From Geothrix sp. 21YS21S-4 (GTDB lineage Bacteria; Acidobacteriota; Holophagae; Holophagales; Holophagaceae), in the NCBI RefSeq assembly GCF_030845995.1, contig NZ_CP132719.1, forward strand, positions 2,914,001 to 2,978,000: a DNA stretch of 64,000 nucleotides, read 5' to 3'. Below, piece by piece: positions 63,600 through 64,000 of this stretch. The first letter of the stretch is position 1, and the number at the start of each line of letters is the position of its first letter. The position numbers were made by a program, and so were the translations under genes. The notes under the pieces are model-generated. The model was not told where the DNA came from and made no database searches. It saw nothing but the letters and a program-made list of their open reading frames with translations.

Positions 63600-64000
63600 T
63601 CATTGCGTTCCGTCCTCGTGATTCGTGAACCGGCGGAAGCTCTTCTCGTCACTTCCTCCCATCCGCTCCCCAAACGGCAGGCTCTTCTGTCGTCCGATCA
63701 CCGTTCCGGCCGCGTTCGTCAGCACGCTCGGCGTCCCGAGGTGGTCCCCCTGGAGGTAGACCCTCCCACTCGGACGGTCCTCGCAGATCAACTGCCCGAA
63801 CCCGTAGATCAGGTTCTTCCGCCAGACGAATGCTTCCGGGATTACCACCGTGACGGTGACCGACGCAGTCGCCGTTCCCGCGCTGTTCGTGGCTATCAAC
63901 AGGTACGTCGTCGTCTGGCTCGGGCTCACCAGCACGCTCGTGCCCGTCACCGGCATTCCCTTCAATGTCAGGCTCGTCGCGCCCTGAGTGGACCAATTCA
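63600..64000 (-). CDS. RHS/YD-repeat protein C-terminal part, 5' end beyond the window
   Basis: The frame is open to the window edge. It reads an Ig/PKD-like segment (WSTQGATSLTLKGMPVTGTSV...TTTYLLIATNSAGTATASVTV), then the RHS core LYGFG-like IYGFGQL, VYLQGDHLGTPSVLTNAAGTV and LPFGERMGG...FRRFTNHEDGTQ before a stop. Normal RHS proteins continue after FTxHE. Another frame just after the stop reads RNDELTGVGLVDP, which looks like the expected continuation, so the C-terminus appears frameshifted. The gene may be a decaying fragment. Confidence 0.65.
   Translation of the reverse strand, partial: NWSTQGATSLTLKGMPVTGTSVLVSPSQTTTYLLIATNSAGTATASVTVTVVIPEAFVWRKNLIYGFGQLICEDRPSGRVYLQGDHLGTPSVLTNAAGTVIGRQKSLPFGERMGGSDEKSFRRFTNHEDGTQ

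Overview
The window is GC-rich chromosome from a Gram-negative bacterium. An Acidobacteriota member of the Holophaga/Geothrix type is my best guess. That is inference from the gene set: split gcvPA/gcvPB glycine dehydrogenase, M2 and S9 exopeptidases, a patatin-Omp85 outer-membrane protein, an archaeal-type (type II) GAPDH-like enzyme, receiver/PPDK-N fusions and GxxExxY genes. No 16S rRNA is present to confirm it.

Layout. 1-2718: end of an unknown gene, a type II GAPDH-like gene, then YcxB-like protein, 3-methyladenine DNA glycosylase and a 4-OT tautomerase. 2953-3343: tmRNA (ssrA), preceded by a 60-bp partial duplication of its own 5' end. 3344-20984: a genomic island of about 17.6 kb inserted at the ssrA 3' end, bounded by a 15-bp direct repeat. 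It carries a P4-type integrase; a type I restriction-modification locus (hsdR, hsdS, an AlbA_2/Schlafen-like ATPase-fold protein, hsdM); an unknown 358-aa protein; an AlpA-like regulator; an HUH rolling-circle Rep; a NUDIX/HTH fusion protein with a small partner; a GYF_2 membrane protein; a DUF4238 protein; and a zinc-ribbon gene split by an IS3-family element. 20985-23028: an AT-rich scar with a secreted beta-helix protein and a truncated DHFR-family gene, probably an older insertion at the same hotspot.

23151-63410 is core chromosome: DUF1398 protein, a dicarboxylate transporter with a DcuS/DcuR-like two-component system, glutamate dehydrogenase, a large receiver-like/PPDK-N protein, guanylate kinase, S41 protease, acyl-CoA dehydrogenase, S9 peptidase, folK, the queuosine genes queF and queC, an LPLAT, Hsp33, M2 peptidase, two sensor kinases, the molybdate transporter modABC, the split glycine decarboxylase, patatin-Omp85, rph, rpiB, an SNF2 helicase with a SWIM partner, and ridA. 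Two small foreign units interrupt this core. One is a GxxExxY gene with inverted repeats between queF and queC. The other is an AT-rich two-helix membrane-protein gene wedged precisely between gcvPA and gcvPB. The right edge enters an RHS/YD-repeat gene whose C-terminus looks damaged.

Most operons here are tightly packed, with 4-nt ATGA/GTGA stop-start overlaps, so translational coupling is widespread. Intergenic gaps never exceed about 290 bases. The most unusual items are the NUDIX-HTH fusion cluster in the ssrA island, the single-gene insertion inside the gcvP operon, the duplicated tmRNA 5' end, and the IS-split island gene.
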